A stretch of DNA of 64,000 bases, taken from NCBI RefSeq assembly GCF_005887635.2, contig NZ_CP040818.1, positions 1,952,501 to 2,016,500 of the forward strand. The letters run 5' to 3'. The notes beneath the pieces were generated by a model, which saw nothing but the letters and a program-made list of their open reading frames with translations, ran no database searches and was not told where the DNA came from. The number at the start of each line of letters is the position of its first letter. Within the stretch, counting starts at the first letter, position 1. The translations under genes were made by a program, and so were the position numbers. This stretch comes from Paroceanicella profunda (GTDB lineage: Bacteria > Pseudomonadota > Alphaproteobacteria > Rhodobacterales > Rhodobacteraceae). Positions 1 through 9,059 of the stretch are shown piece after piece.

Positions 1-431
1 AGCGTCGCCGGATCACGCTCCGCGAGGATGGCGGCCAGCCCGTCGCGCCCCGCCTCGCGGCGCAGCGCATCGCCCCGGGCGCGGATTTCGGGCGGAGTTT
101 CGGGGATCTCGGCCAGCCCCTCGGTGAGGGCGAGGAAGTAGAGACCGGTGCCGCCGACGAAGATCGGCGTCTCCACCTCCGCCATCAGGGCGGTGACCGC
201 CCGCAGCCAGTGCCCGGCCGACCAGGCCTCGCGGAAGCCCACCCCGCCGTAAAGCCGGTGCGGCGCCTGCGCCTCGTCCTGCGCCGAGGGGCGGGCGGTG
301 AGCACGCGCCAGTCCGCGTAGACCTGCAGCGCATCGGCGTTCACGATGGTTCCGCCGGTCTCGGCGGCGAGGGCGAGGGCGAGGGCGGACTTGCCGGAGG
401 CCGTGGGCCCGGCGATCAGGATCGCGGTCAT
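1..431 (-). CDS. miaA: tRNA dimethylallyltransferase MiaA, C-terminus missing
   Basis: Transfers a dimethylallyl group to A37 of tRNAs that read UNN codons. The protein begins [17 protein letters not shown], with the P-loop GPTASGKS at residues 8-15. It continues with [18 protein letters not shown] and [12 protein letters not shown], both conserved in MiaA (substrate-binding NADS/A-Q-Y and VGGTGLY). Only about 143 residues are inside the window; the gene runs off the left edge, and the family is normally near 300 residues. The ATG at 431 is the only start in front of the P-loop. Transcription is leftward. The family call is secure. Confidence 0.95.
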   Translation of the reverse strand, partial: MTAILIAGPTASGKSALALALAAETGGTIVNADALQVYADWRVLTARPSAQDEAQAPHRLYGGVGFREAWSAGHWLRAVTALMAEVETPIFVGGTGLYFLALTEGLAEIPETPPEIRARGDALRREAGRDGLAAILAERDPAT

Positions 432-1111
432 CTCCGGCGCTCCGGGTGCGCTTGGGGCAGGGGCTGTCTCATGCCCGTGCCCTTAGCCGAGGCGGCGGGC
501 CTTGTCATCCCTGCGCGGGGCCAGTGGCGCCAAGGGGGCACGGCGAGCGCCGTCAGTGCAGCGGAAGCGACTGGTGACACCGGAGCAGGGGCGGCCGGGC
601 CCGTGGCGGGAGGTGCCGCCGCCGGGCGGACCGGAGGTGGGGCGGTCGGGCCCGTGGCGGAAGGTGCTGCCGCCGGGCGGGCCTGAGGTGCGGCGGTCGG
701 GCCCGTGGCGGGAGATGCTGCCGCCGGGCGGGCCGGAGGTGGGGCGGTCGGGCCCTTGGCGGGAGATGCTGCCGCCGGGCGGGCCGGAGGTGGGGCGGTC
801 GGGCCCGTGGCGGGAAATGCTGTCGCCGGGCGGACCGGACGCACTGGTGCCGTCAGGTCAGTCGGAGAGGCTGCCAGCCCCCGGGCAGGCCGGAGGCGTG
901 GCGGAGGCGGTGCCCCCGGCCCGTCCGGGGGCTGCCGGAGAGGCGGCTGGCAATGGTTCGGGGGCGGCTTCGGGCGTCGGGGCACGGGGGATGTGGGTGT
1001 CAGCGGAGCGGCGGGTGGAGGGTTTGACGCGGTGGCGCGGCAGGCGCGTTCCGCCGGTGCGGTGGGGAAGCCCGCGTTGCCGGAGGGACGTCGCGCGCCC
1101 TGGCCGGGGGG
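432..1111. other. 680-base gene-free stretch, GC-rich
   Basis: Lies between the start of miaA and the end of the symporter-type kinase; both genes read leftward. It contains a 51-base tandem array (annotated separately) and otherwise GC-rich sequence with no convincing start, Shine-Dalgarno or family match. Long Pro/Ala/Arg/Gly-rich reading frames cross it in several frames only because the repeat unit is a multiple of three and stop codons are rare at this GC content. Confidence 0.6.
591..840. repeat. 51-base tandem repeat, about five copies
   Basis: The core CCCGTGGCGG recurs at 600, 651, 702, (CCCTTGGCGG) 753 and 804, exactly 51 bases apart. Each copy also carries GCTGCCGCCGGGCGG and GGAGGTGGGGCGGTCGGG with a few substitutions. 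51 is 17 codons, so every frame stays open, but the resulting peptides are low-complexity and unsupported by a ribosome binding site. Confidence 0.9.
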
Positions 1112-3859
1112 TCAGGTTTCCGGCGAAGTGGCGGCGCGCACCCGGGTCTGCGGGGAGTCGGCGCGGGGTCTGGCTGCCGGGGGCCTCGCCGCTGCCGGGG
1201 CCGCGGGGCGGGCGAGGGAGACGCGGAAGATCGCCCCGCGCCGGCTGCTGCGCAGGGTGAGGTCGCCGCCGAAGTTGCGCATGATCTCGCGGCTGATCGG
1301 CAGGCCGAGCCCGGCGCCGCGGCTGTCGGAGAGGCCCCGGGCGCGGGCGAACTTCTCGAAGATCTGCTCCGCGTCGCCGGCCGGCACGCCCGGCCCGTCA
1401 TCCGCCACGTCCACGGTGATCCCCCCGGGCCCGGCATGGATGGTGAGCGCCAGCGCCGCCTCGGAGCCCGCGTATTTCACCGCGTTGGAGATGAGGTTGA
1501 TGAACACCTGGGCCAGCCTGTCGCGCTGGGCCATCACCACCGCGTCGCGCTGGCGGGGCGAGCGGGTGATGCGCAGGCCGGAGCGGGCGGTGAGCGCCTC
1601 CGTGGCCGAGAGGGCGCGGTCCAGCACGTCCTCCAGGTCCACCTCTTCCAGCTCCCAGGCCACGCGGCGGCTCTCGAGGAAGCCCAGGTCGAGGATCTCG
1701 TCCAGCAGCCGGGTGAGGCGCTGGCTCTCGTCGTTGATGATGCCGAGGAAGCGGCGGGCCTGCTCCGGCGGCAGGTCGCGGTTCTCACGCAGGATGTCGG
1801 AGAAGGAGCGGATGGAGGTCATCGGCGTGCGCAGCTCGTGGCTCACCTGGGCGAGGAAGGCGTCGCGCTGCTCGCCCAGTTCCTGCAGGCGGATGTTGGC
1901 GAGGCGCAGCTCGGCTGCGGTCTCCTCCAGCTCGCGCGACTTCTCCTCCAGCCGGTGGGAGTATTCCACGATCTGCGCGGTTTCGTCGGCGATGGAGATG
2001 AGCGCGTCCATGGAGATGGTCTCGCCCGAGGCGATCTGGCCCACCATCGCATGGGCCGAGGCCGCGCCCACCGCGCCGGCCAGGTCGCGCTCCAGCCGCT
2101 CGATCAGCGCGTCGTCGGGGCGCGGCAGGCCGGCGGGAAGGCCCTGGTCGCGGGCAAGCTCGGTGAACAGCCGGTGCGCGGGCACGGTGCCCAGGATGCG
2201 CTGGGCCAGGGTGAACAGGTCCTCCGAGGTGGCGTAGCGGCGGATGTAGGCGCCGGGAGCGACGGTCTGCATGCGGAACACGTCGACGAAGAGCGCCGCC
2301 TGCAGCCGCTCCAGCGGGCTGGGCAGGGTGACGAGGCTCACCCCCACGAGCACCGCCACGTTCACGCTCATCGACCAGAACAGCGCATGGGCCAGCGGGT
2401 CCACCCCCTCCAGCCCGAACAGCGCCTGCGGGCGCAGCGCGGCGATGCCCCAGGGGCCGTGGGCCAGGATGCCGGGCGCGCCCAGCCCCGCCTCGAAGCT
2501 CGGCAGCAGCAGCGTGTAGACCCAGATGGCGAAGCCCGCGGCAATGGCGGCCAGCGCCGCGGGCCGGGTGGCACCGCGCCAGAACACCCCGGCCACCAGG
2601 CTGGGCAGGATCTGCGCCACCCCGGTGAAGGCCACCAGCCCGATGGAGGCCAGCGCGGCGGAGCCGCCGGAGGCCCGGAAATACACGTAGCCCAGCAGCA
2701 GCAGCACGATGATGCTGGCCCGCCGGCTGATCAGCAGCATGGCGCGCACGTCACCGGAGGTCTTGGTCTCGTCGGAGGTGAAGCGCAGCCAGATCGGCAT
2801 GATGATGTGGTTGGAGACCATGGTCGACAGCGCGATGGTCGCCACGATCACCATGGAGGTGGCCGAGGAGAACCCGCCGATCAGCGCCACCAGCGCCAGC
2901 ACGTCCTGGCCGGCCATCAGCGGCAGGGTGAGCACGAACATGTCCGGGTTCGAGCCCGCGGGCAGCAGCGCCAGCCCGGTCACCGCGATGGGCAGCACGA
3001 AGAGGCAGATCAGCAGCAGGTAGAGCGGGAAGGCCCAGGCGGCGGTGGCGAGGTGGCGCTCGTCCACGTTCTCCACCACCGTCACCTGGAACATGCGCGG
3101 CAGGCAGATGACCGCGGCGGCGGAGAGCAGGGTGATGGTGAGCCAGCGCGCGCCGAAACTCTCCGGCGCGGCCAGCGCGGGGGGCATGTCGGCGAACACC
3201 TGGCCGGGCCCGCCGCCCAGCCCGAACACCACGAACAGCCCCACCGCCACGAGGGCGACCAGCTTGATCACCGCCTCCAGCGCGATGGCGGTCACCACGC
3301 CGTGGTGGCGCTCGTTCGCGTCCACGTTGCGGGTGCCGAAGAGGATGGTGAAGAGCGCGAGCCCCGCCGCGATCCAGAAGCCCGCGCCATCGGGCGGGAT
3401 GCCCTCGCGCGCCGGGGCGAACACGGTGAAGCTCAGCGTGAGGGACTGGAGCTGCAGCGCGATGTAGGGGGTGGAGGCGACCACGGCGAGCACGGTCACC
3501 AGCACCGCCAGCGTGTTCGACTTGCCGTAGCGCGAGGAGACGAGATCGGCGATCGAGGTGATGCGCTGCAGCCGCCCGATGCGCACCAGCTTGCGCAGGA
3601 ACCACCACCAGCCGATGAACACGATCACCGGGCCGGTGTAGATCGCCACGAACTCCAGCCCCGAGCGCGCGGCGGAGCCCACGGCGCCGTAGAAGGTCCA
3701 GCCGGTGCAGTAGACCGAGATGGAGAGCGTGTAGACCAGCGGCGACTGCAGCCAGTCCAGCCGCCCGCGCCGCGCTCGCCGGTCCGCCACGAAGGCCACG
3801 GCGAACAGCAGCACGACATAGGCCGTGCACACGCCGATGATCAGGTTGGAGGAGATCAA
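1112..3859 (-). CDS. Sensor histidine kinase with N-terminal sodium:solute symporter domain (CbrA-like)
   Basis: A membrane sensor whose first about 500 residues form a multi-helix SSS/SLC5-type permease, beginning (L)ISSNLIIGVCTAYVVLL, followed by a linker with coiled-coil character. The kinase core has the HisKA phospho-acceptor in SHELRTP (His about 674), an N-box with ISNAVKY, and HATPase boxes DDGPGVP and RGAGLGLP. The length of 915 residues fits CbrA-type kinases. I chose the TTG at 3859 because it overlaps the stop of the upstream small gene as TTGA; a longer upstream frame exists but would overlap that gene. Such kinases can respond to, or transport, small metabolites such as amino acids. 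The ligand here is unknown. Its likely partner is the response regulator two genes upstream. Confidence 0.9.
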   Translation of the reverse strand: MISSNLIIGVCTAYVVLLFAVAFVADRRARRGRLDWLQSPLVYTLSISVYCTGWTFYGAVGSAARSGLEFVAIYTGPVIVFIGWWWFLRKLVRIGRLQRITSIADLVSSRYGKSNTLAVLVTVLAVVASTPYIALQLQSLTLSFTVFAPAREGIPPDGAGFWIAAGLALFTILFGTRNVDANERHHGVVTAIALEAVIKLVALVAVGLFVVFGLGGGPGQVFADMPPALAAPESFGARWLTITLLSAAAVICLPRMFQVTVVENVDERHLATAAWAFPLYLLLICLFVLPIAVTGLALLPAGSNPDMFVLTLPLMAGQDVLALVALIGGFSSATSMVIVATIALSTMVSNHIIMPIWLRFTSDETKTSGDVRAMLLISRRASIIVLLLLGYVYFRASGGSAALASIGLVAFTGVAQILPSLVAGVFWRGATRPAALAAIAAGFAIWVYTLLLPSFEAGLGAPGILAHGPWGIAALRPQALFGLEGVDPLAHALFWSMSVNVAVLVGVSLVTLPSPLERLQAALFVDVFRMQTVAPGAYIRRYATSEDLFTLAQRILGTVPAHRLFTELARDQGLPAGLPRPDDALIERLERDLAGAVGAASAHAMVGQIASGETISMDALISIADETAQIVEYSHRLEEKSRELEETAAELRLANIRLQELGEQRDAFLAQVSHELRTPMTSIRSFSDILRENRDLPPEQARRFLGIINDESQRLTRLLDEILDLGFLESRRVAWELEEVDLEDVLDRALSATEALTARSGLRITRSPRQRDAVVMAQRDRLAQVFINLISNAVKYAGSEAALALTIHAGPGGITVDVADDGPGVPAGDAEQIFEKFARARGLSDSRGAGLGLPISREIMRNFGGDLTLRSSRRGAIFRVSLARPAAPAAARPPAARPRADSPQTRVRAATSPET

Positions 3860-4125
3860 GGCGCCTCGCCGCGCGCCAGCCCGCGCGACAGCCGGAAGGC
3901 CGCGAACACCAGCAGGCACCACACTCCGAAGACGTAGACGACGATCACCGGCAGGCCGAACAGCGCCTGCGGCCCGGCGAACAGCCGGATGCAGGGCGGC
4001 ATGAACAGGAACACCGCCAGCAGCGGCAGCACCAGCGCGCGGTCCTGCAACTGGCGGGCGCGCTGGCGCGCGGCGCCCGGGTCGGCGGCCGGCGCGGGCT
4101 CGCTCGCCGGCGCGTCCGCGCTCAC
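3856..4125 (-). CDS. Small two-helix membrane protein coupled to the symporter-type kinase
   Basis: An 89-residue protein starting at GTG 4125, whose start overlaps the response regulator stop (GTGA) and whose stop overlaps the kinase start (TTGA). An Ala/Pro-rich N-terminus precedes two hydrophobic segments, about residues 32-48 (ALVLPLLAVFLFMPPCI) and 56-75 (LFGLPVIVVYVFGVWCLLVF). The C-terminus is basic. Its size and topology resemble the small partner subunits encoded before SSS symporters such as the YjcH/DUF485 and DUF4212 families, but I do not recognise it as a member. Tight coupling on both sides suggests a role with the kinase, perhaps as an accessory subunit of its permease half. 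This is inference. Confidence 0.75.
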   Translation of the reverse strand: MSADAPASEPAPAADPGAARQRARQLQDRALVLPLLAVFLFMPPCIRLFAGPQALFGLPVIVVYVFGVWCLLVFAAFRLSRGLARGEAP

Positions 4126-4499
4126 GGCGCGGTGCGGGCGGCCAGCCGGCGCGCGCTCTCCACCACGTGGGAATTCAGGAACGGCTTGGTGATGAACAGG
4201 TCCACGCCCAGCTTCTCGGCGGTGTCGCGGTCCCGCGCCTGGCCGCGCGCGGTGAGCATGATGACCGGGGTGCGGGCGGTGGTCTTCCCGGCGCGGATGG
4301 CGCGGAGGATCTCGAACCCGTCGCATTGCGGCAGCATCACGTCGAGGATCACCAGGTCCGGGGCTTCCCGCGCGATGCGGTCAAGGGCGGCGGCGCCGTC
4401 CTGCTCGCTGGTCACGTCGAAACCTTCGCGCCCCAGCAGCCATGCCAGCGACTCGATGATGTTCGGCTCATCCTCGATGATGAGTACGCGGCGCGTCAC
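4122..4499 (-). CDS. Single-domain response regulator (CheY-like receiver)
   Basis: A 125-residue stand-alone receiver: VLIIEDEPN at the N-terminus, phospho-acceptor Asp53 in LVILDVMLP, switch Thr83 in IMLTA and Lys105 in ITKPF. There is no output domain. The GTG at 4499 is preceded by a strong GGGGAGGGG; a longer upstream frame lacks conserved sequence. It is first in the operon with the small membrane protein and the symporter-type kinase, so it is the probable phosphorylation target. Without a DNA-binding domain it must act through protein contacts or pass the phosphate on. Confidence 0.9.
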   Translation of the reverse strand: MTRRVLIIEDEPNIIESLAWLLGREGFDVTSEQDGAAALDRIAREAPDLVILDVMLPQCDGFEILRAIRAGKTTARTPVIMLTARGQARDRDTAEKLGVDLFITKPFLNSHVVESARRLAARTAP

Positions 4500-5084
4500 G
4501 ACGCGACCCCTCCCCTGTCTCCGGGCTCTGCAGCGGCCCTGTTCCGGACAGGGATCATCACCCGGGAGGGCCGGGGCTGGCAAATGCTTTCTGGAACCGG
4601 TGGACCAAATGGGCCCATACGCGCCACCCCGGAGCGCGCGGCTGCCCGGCGGGGCCGCGGCTTTCCCCGGTCGGCAGGACCCGTGGGACAGCGCGGCAGG
4701 GGCAGCGGGACAGCGCGGCGGGGCGGGGACAGTGCGGCGGGGCAGTGGGACAGCGCGGCAGGGAGGGGACAGTGCGGTGGGGACAGCGGAGCAGCGCGAC
4801 GGGGCGTGGACAGTGCGGCGGGGACAGTGGAACAGCGCGGCGGGGAGGGGATAGTGCGGCGGGGACAGTGGAACAGCGCGGCGGGGAGGGGACAGCGCGG
4901 CGAGGGCAACGGCAGCGGGATAGCGCGACGGGGAGGGGATGGCGCAGGGGTGGGAGTGGAACAGTGGGGCGGCGGCAGCCGGGCAGCCGCAGCGGTCCAG
5001 CGCGGCGGGGGAAATGGGACACCGCGGCAGCGGAAGCGCGACAGCGCGACGGGGGAGTGGCCGTGCGCGCGGCGAAGGTTTCCG
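4500..5084. other. 585-base gene-free stretch between two leftward genes
   Basis: Separates the end of the ScfR-like regulator (5085) from the start of the response regulator (4499). Most of it is the degenerate repeat block listed next. Positions 4500-4670 should hold the promoter of the signalling operon, but no clear -35/-10 pair stands out. Long frames across it are products of the repeat. Confidence 0.5.
4680..5060. repeat. Degenerate tandem repeat, about 21/41-base unit
   Basis: The motif ACAGYGCGGCGGGG recurs throughout. The clearest pair is an almost identical 41-base block starting near 4812 and 4853 (AGTGCGGCGGGGACAGTGG followed by AACAGCGCGGCGGGG). Copies become more diverged toward 5060. 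No coding or regulatory role can be assigned. Confidence 0.8.
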
Positions 5085-6395
5085 TCAGGACAGCACGGAG
5101 GGCTCCGCGCGCGCCACGCAGGTCTGGCGCGGGCACATCCGGCAGCCGGGGCCGGGGCCGACCGGTTCGGGCGGAACCTCCCCCGGCGGGGCCGCCATGT
5201 CGGCCCGGCGGGCCAGCACCAGCGGCACCAGAAGCATCGAGCCCTGCCAGACCGGCCGCGCCCCGAAGCCCGGCGGCACCAGCGGCGTGGCGAGGGCGAG
5301 GGCGAGGTATTCCGCCCCGTCGGGCAGCGCACAGGTGGCGGCGCGCGGCTCTCCCGGGTGGCTCAGCGCGTCGAACAACGGCCAGAGCGGGCAGCCGCGC
5401 CCGTGGCGGGGCAGCGGCAGGCCGGGCAGGGGGCGGCGCATCAGCACATGACCGGCGGCGCTCACCTGCAGGCAGGCCATGGGCGGGGCCTCCAGCCCGT
5501 CGCGCCGCAGGGTGGCGAGGCGGCGGAACACCCGCTCCGGTGGCACGGCGAAGACCGCGGCCAGCCGCAGCGGGTCATGGCGCAGCTCCGCCGCGCGGGC
5601 GGCGAACTCGGCAAGCGGCAGCAGCCGGGCATCGGCGGCATAGCGCGCGAGATGCGCCTCCGCCAACCGCCGGGCCGGGGCGGACCCCAACGCCTCGTGC
5701 TCCAGCAGCGGGGCGAGATCCGCGCCCGGATCGGCGTCGAGCGCGGGGAACTGGTGCTCATGCGCGTCGAGGAACTGGTCCAGCGCCTCCTCCGGCGTGG
5801 CCGCCGGGGCGGTGGCCGTCGCGGCGGAATCGAAATAGGTCGCCAGCGCCTGCGCCACTTCGGTGAGCCGGGCGCTCTCCTGGGCGAGAATGTCGTGGAA
5901 CCGGCCGCGCTGGGCGGCGCTCATCTCGCCCGGGTCCGCCAGGATGTCGGTGGTCGAGCGGATGGCGGTGACGTTGGTGAGGATCTCGTGCACCGACTGC
6001 CCGAGGAACGGGTCATGCGCCAGCCGGTCCGACAGCGCGGTGACCGCGCGGCGCAGGCGCTGGCTCTCGTCCAGCATCCCCGCGAGCAGGCGCGCCCAGT
6101 CCGGGAACCGGCCGATGAGATCCTCCGTCCGGGCGGTCTCCACCCCGTGGGCGGTGGCGGCTTCCTGCAGGGCGGCGAGCAGCCCCTGCTCGGCCGCGCC
6201 GGTGAAATCGGCCGGCGGCATGTCCAGCGCCCGGGCGAGCGCGAGCAGCACGCGCCCCGCCACCGCACGGCGATTCTTCTCGATGAGATTGAGATAGGAC
6301 GGCGAAATGCCCGCCCGCGCCGCCAGATCGACCTGGGTGAGGCCGAGCGCGAGGCGGCGTTCGCGGATGCGCAGGCCGGCCAGAGATCCCGGCAT
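5085..6395 (-). CDS. XRE-family short-chain fatty acyl regulator (ScfR/RamB-like)
   Basis: A 436-residue DNA-binding regulator. Residues 5-62 form an XRE helix-turn-helix (LRIRERRLALGLTQVDLA, then ISPSYLNLIEKN). The C-terminus carries the Cys-rich signature CRMCPRQTCVARAEP typical of the DUF2083 domain in ScfR/RamB/PrpC-type regulators of acetate and propionate metabolism. The middle part has the usual ImmA/IrrE-like position but no evident HExxH. It is divergent from the ABC transporter and acs genes across an AT-rich 210-base region, which supports a role in controlling short-chain acyl or acetate use. The effector is unknown. Confidence 0.88.
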   Translation of the reverse strand: MPGSLAGLRIRERRLALGLTQVDLAARAGISPSYLNLIEKNRRAVAGRVLLALARALDMPPADFTGAAEQGLLAALQEAATAHGVETARTEDLIGRFPDWARLLAGMLDESQRLRRAVTALSDRLAHDPFLGQSVHEILTNVTAIRSTTDILADPGEMSAAQRGRFHDILAQESARLTEVAQALATYFDSAATATAPAATPEEALDQFLDAHEHQFPALDADPGADLAPLLEHEALGSAPARRLAEAHLARYAADARLLPLAEFAARAAELRHDPLRLAAVFAVPPERVFRRLATLRRDGLEAPPMACLQVSAAGHVLMRRPLPGLPLPRHGRGCPLWPLFDALSHPGEPRAATCALPDGAEYLALALATPLVPPGFGARPVWQGSMLLVPLVLARRADMAAPPGEVPPEPVGPGPGCRMCPRQTCVARAEPSVLS

Positions 6396-6605
6396 CGTGA
6401 TTTCACCCTTCGGTTCAACGATTTACCGCGCCGCAATGTAAATTATTGACATATTTGCAGCGCAACACCGTCAAAATATTACAATATTATGCAATCAAAG
6501 CAATAACTTGTTTGAGGATTTACAATTCGGCCTGACAATGGCTCGCCAGAATAGGCAACGCGCTCGGGGTGTCCGGGCGGAGTATAGTCAAATGGGAGGA
6601 TCCGC
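6396..6605. promoter_or_regulatory. Divergent AT-rich control region of the scfR-like gene and the ABC/acs operon
   Basis: This is a strikingly AT-rich island in GC-rich DNA. It holds TGTAAAT at 6437-6443 and its inverse ATTTACA at 6518-6524. TTGC-AGC-GCAA lies at 6455-6465, resembling TTTGCAAA-type sites reported for the RamB/ScfR family. Two AATATT hexamers lie two bases apart around 6475-6489. A perfect -35 hexamer TTGACA sits at 6446-6451 on the plus strand, but no good -10 lies 17 bases on. GGGAGGA precedes the rightward ATG at 6606. Binding by the divergent regulator is inferred. Confidence 0.6.
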
Positions 6606-7949
6606 ATGTCGGGTAACAGATTCACGCGTCGTGGGCTGCTGAAGACCGGTGCCACTCTGGGCGTGGGGCTCGCCGCCCCGTCGTTCTTCGTGCGCGGCGC
6701 GAACGCCTATGTCAACGAACCCACGGGCGGCACGGTCACCCTCGGGTTCAACGTGCCGCAGACCGGCCCCTACGCCGACGAAGGCGCCGACCAGCTCCGC
6801 GCCTACAAGCTCGCCGTCATGCATCTCAACGGCGAGGGCGACGGCGGCATGCTCAACACCTTCTCCTCGAAGGCGCTGAAGGGCAACGGCATCCTGGGCA
6901 AGAAGGTGGCCTATGTCACCGGCGACACCCAGACCAAGTCCGACGCCGCCCGCGCCGCCGCCAAGGCGATGATCGAGAAGGACCGGGCGGTGATGATCAC
7001 CGGCGGCTCCTCCTCCGGCGTGGCCGTCGCCGTACAGGGCCTGTGCCAGGAGGCGGGGGTCATCTTCATGGCCGGCCTCACCCATTCGAACGACACCACC
7101 GGCAAGGACCGCAAGAAGAACGGCTTCCGCCACTTCTTCAACGCCTACATGTCGGCCGCCGCGCTCGCCCCCGTGCTCAAGGAGGCCTATGGCACCGACC
7201 GGCGCGCCTATCACCTCACCGCCGACTACACCTGGGGCTGGACCCAGGAGGAGAGCATCGCCGCCTCCACCGAGGCGATCGGCTGGGAGACAGTGCAGAA
7301 GGTACGCACCCCGCTCGGCGCCGGCGACTTCTCGCAGTACATCACCCCGGTGCTCAACTCCGGCGCCGACGTGCTGATCCTGAACCACTACGGCAAGGAC
7401 ATGGTGAACTCGCTCACCCAGGCCGTGCAGTTCGGCCTGCGCGACAAGCAGGTGAACGGCAAGCAGTTCGAGATCGTGGTGCCGCTCTACTCCGAGCTGA
7501 TGGCCCAGGGCGCGGGCGAGAACGTGAAGGGCATCTACGGCTCGGCGAACTGGGACTGGAAGCTGCCGGACGAGGCCACCCAGGCCTTCACCAAGTCCTT
7601 CGGGCAGGAATACGGCTCTCCCCCCTCCCAGGCCGCGCAGACCGGCTACGTGCAGGCGATCCTCTATGCCGATGCGGTGGAGCGCGCGGGCTCCTTCAAC
7701 CCCTGCGACGTGATCTCGGCGCTGGAGGATTTCGAGTTCGACGGGCTGGGCAACGGCCCCACGCTCTACCGCGGCGCCGACCACCAGTGCTTCAAGAAGG
7801 TGCTCGTGGTGAAGGGGGCGGAGAACCCGACCAACCAGTACGACCTGCTGGAAGTCGTCTCCGAGGTGCCCACGGACGAGGTCACCTACGCCCCCGACCA
7901 CCCGATGTTCGCCGGCGGCGAGCTCGGCTCGTGCAACCCGGGCGCCTGA
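6606..7949 (+). CDS. Branched-chain-type ABC transporter substrate-binding protein, Tat-exported
   Basis: A periplasmic receptor of the HAAT/LivK family, 447 residues. The N-terminus NRFTRRGLLKTGATLG is a twin-arginine signal (Arg8-Arg9), probably cleaved after GANA. The mature part has VTLGFNVPQTGPYADEGADQ and ITGGSSSGVAVAVQGLC, typical of Peripla_BP_6 receptors. It is first of a run encoding two permeases, two ATPases and acetyl-CoA synthetase. The neighbours suggest a ligand feeding acyl-CoA synthesis, perhaps a short carboxylate, rather than leucine. This is inference only. Confidence 0.9.
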   Translation: MSGNRFTRRGLLKTGATLGVGLAAPSFFVRGANAYVNEPTGGTVTLGFNVPQTGPYADEGADQLRAYKLAVMHLNGEGDGGMLNTFSSKALKGNGILGKKVAYVTGDTQTKSDAARAAAKAMIEKDRAVMITGGSSSGVAVAVQGLCQEAGVIFMAGLTHSNDTTGKDRKKNGFRHFFNAYMSAAALAPVLKEAYGTDRRAYHLTADYTWGWTQEESIAASTEAIGWETVQKVRTPLGAGDFSQYITPVLNSGADVLILNHYGKDMVNSLTQAVQFGLRDKQVNGKQFEIVVPLYSELMAQGAGENVKGIYGSANWDWKLPDEATQAFTKSFGQEYGSPPSQAAQTGYVQAILYADAVERAGSFNPCDVISALEDFEFDGLGNGPTLYRGADHQCFKKVLVVKGAENPTNQYDLLEVVSEVPTDEVTYAPDHPMFAGGELGSCNPGA

Positions 7950-8029
7950 GCGCAGCCTGACATCCGCCGGCCGGGGCCTCCCCGGCCGGCCCGACGATAT
8001 CAACCGGCATCACGGGGGAGACACCGGCG

Positions 8030-9058
8030 ATGGACGCCATCCTGTTGCAGATCCTCAACGGCCTCGACAAGGGCTCGGCCTATGCGCTGATCGCCCTCGG
8101 CCTCACACTCATCTTCGGCACGCTGGGCGTGGTGAACTTCGCCCATGGCGCGCTGTTCATGATCGGCGCCTTCTGCGCGGTGAGCATGCAGAAGCTGCTC
8201 TCGCTCGAGAAGATCGTCCTCAGCGAGACCGCGAAAACCCCCTGGGGCACGCCCGCCGAGATCCGCACCCCCTACATCACCGACTGGTTCGGCGATTTCG
8301 GATCGGTCATGCTGGATTACTCCGTGCTCGTGTCCATCCTGCTCGCCATCCCGCTGATGATGCTGGTGGGCGTGGTGATGGAGCGCGGGCTCATCAAGCA
8401 CTTCTACAAGCGCCCGCACGCGGAGCAGATCCTGGTCACCTTCGGCCTCGCCATCGTGCTGCAGGAGATCATCAAGTCCTGGTTCGGGGCGAACCCGATC
8501 CCGCAATCGGCGCCGGACTCGCTGCGCGGCATGATGGATTTCGGCGCCTGGCTGGGCTTCCAGGCGGGCACCATCGTCTACCCGCTCTGGCGCTTCGTCT
8601 ACTTCCTCTTCGCCGTGGGCATCGTGGGCGCGGTGTTCTGCTTCCTGCAGTTCACCACCTTCGGCATGGTGGTGCGCGCCGGCATGGCCGACCGGGAGAC
8701 CGTGGGCCTGCTGGGCATCGACATCGACAAGCGCTTCACCTTCATGTTCGGGCTCGCCGCGGTGGTGGCCGGGCTGGCGGGGGCGATGTTCACGCCCATC
8801 GTCTCGCCGGATTACCACATGGGCATGGACTTCCTCGTGCTCTCCTTCGTGGTGGTGGTGGTCGGCGGCATGGGCTCGCTGCCCGGCGCGGTGCTGGCCG
8901 GCTTCCTGCTCGGCATCCTGCAGAGCTTCGCCTCCATGAACGAGGTGAAGCAGATTTTCCCCGGCATCGACCAGATCATCATCTATCTCGTCGCCATTGC
9001 CGTCATCCTTCTGCGACCCCGTGGCCTGATGGGCCGCAAGGGTGTGATGGAGACCTGA
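8030..9058 (+). CDS. livH: Branched-chain-type ABC permease, LivH family
   Basis: An inner-membrane channel subunit of 342 residues. The LivH hallmarks are seen: [29 protein letters not shown] near the N-terminus and [19 protein letters not shown] near residue 285. About eight hydrophobic segments are present. It pairs with the LivM-type permease that starts two bases after its stop. The name is used for family only; the substrate is not established. Confidence 0.92.
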   Translation: MDAILLQILNGLDKGSAYALIALGLTLIFGTLGVVNFAHGALFMIGAFCAVSMQKLLSLEKIVLSETAKTPWGTPAEIRTPYITDWFGDFGSVMLDYSVLVSILLAIPLMMLVGVVMERGLIKHFYKRPHAEQILVTFGLAIVLQEIIKSWFGANPIPQSAPDSLRGMMDFGAWLGFQAGTIVYPLWRFVYFLFAVGIVGAVFCFLQFTTFGMVVRAGMADRETVGLLGIDIDKRFTFMFGLAAVVAGLAGAMFTPIVSPDYHMGMDFLVLSFVVVVVGGMGSLPGAVLAGFLLGILQSFASMNEVKQIFPGIDQIIIYLVAIAVILLRPRGLMGRKGVMET

Positions 9059-9059
9059 C

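Noticed and set aside
591..840. CRISPR array
   Set aside because: The 51-base units are directly adjacent without unique spacers, and no cas genes are present.
428..985. Pro/Ala-rich minus-strand frame across the 51-base repeat
   Set aside because: The open frame follows from the 51-base period. It has no ribosome site and overlaps the miaA start.
1436..3937. 833-residue plus-strand frame opposite the histidine kinase
   Set aside because: It is antisense to a well-conserved gene. Its Gly/Arg/His/Gln-rich composition is that of a shadow frame at high GC, with no domain and no ribosome site.
4167..6449. 760-residue plus-strand frame
   Set aside because: It runs antisense to the response regulator, through the repeat block, and antisense to the ScfR-like gene. 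No protein-like motif.
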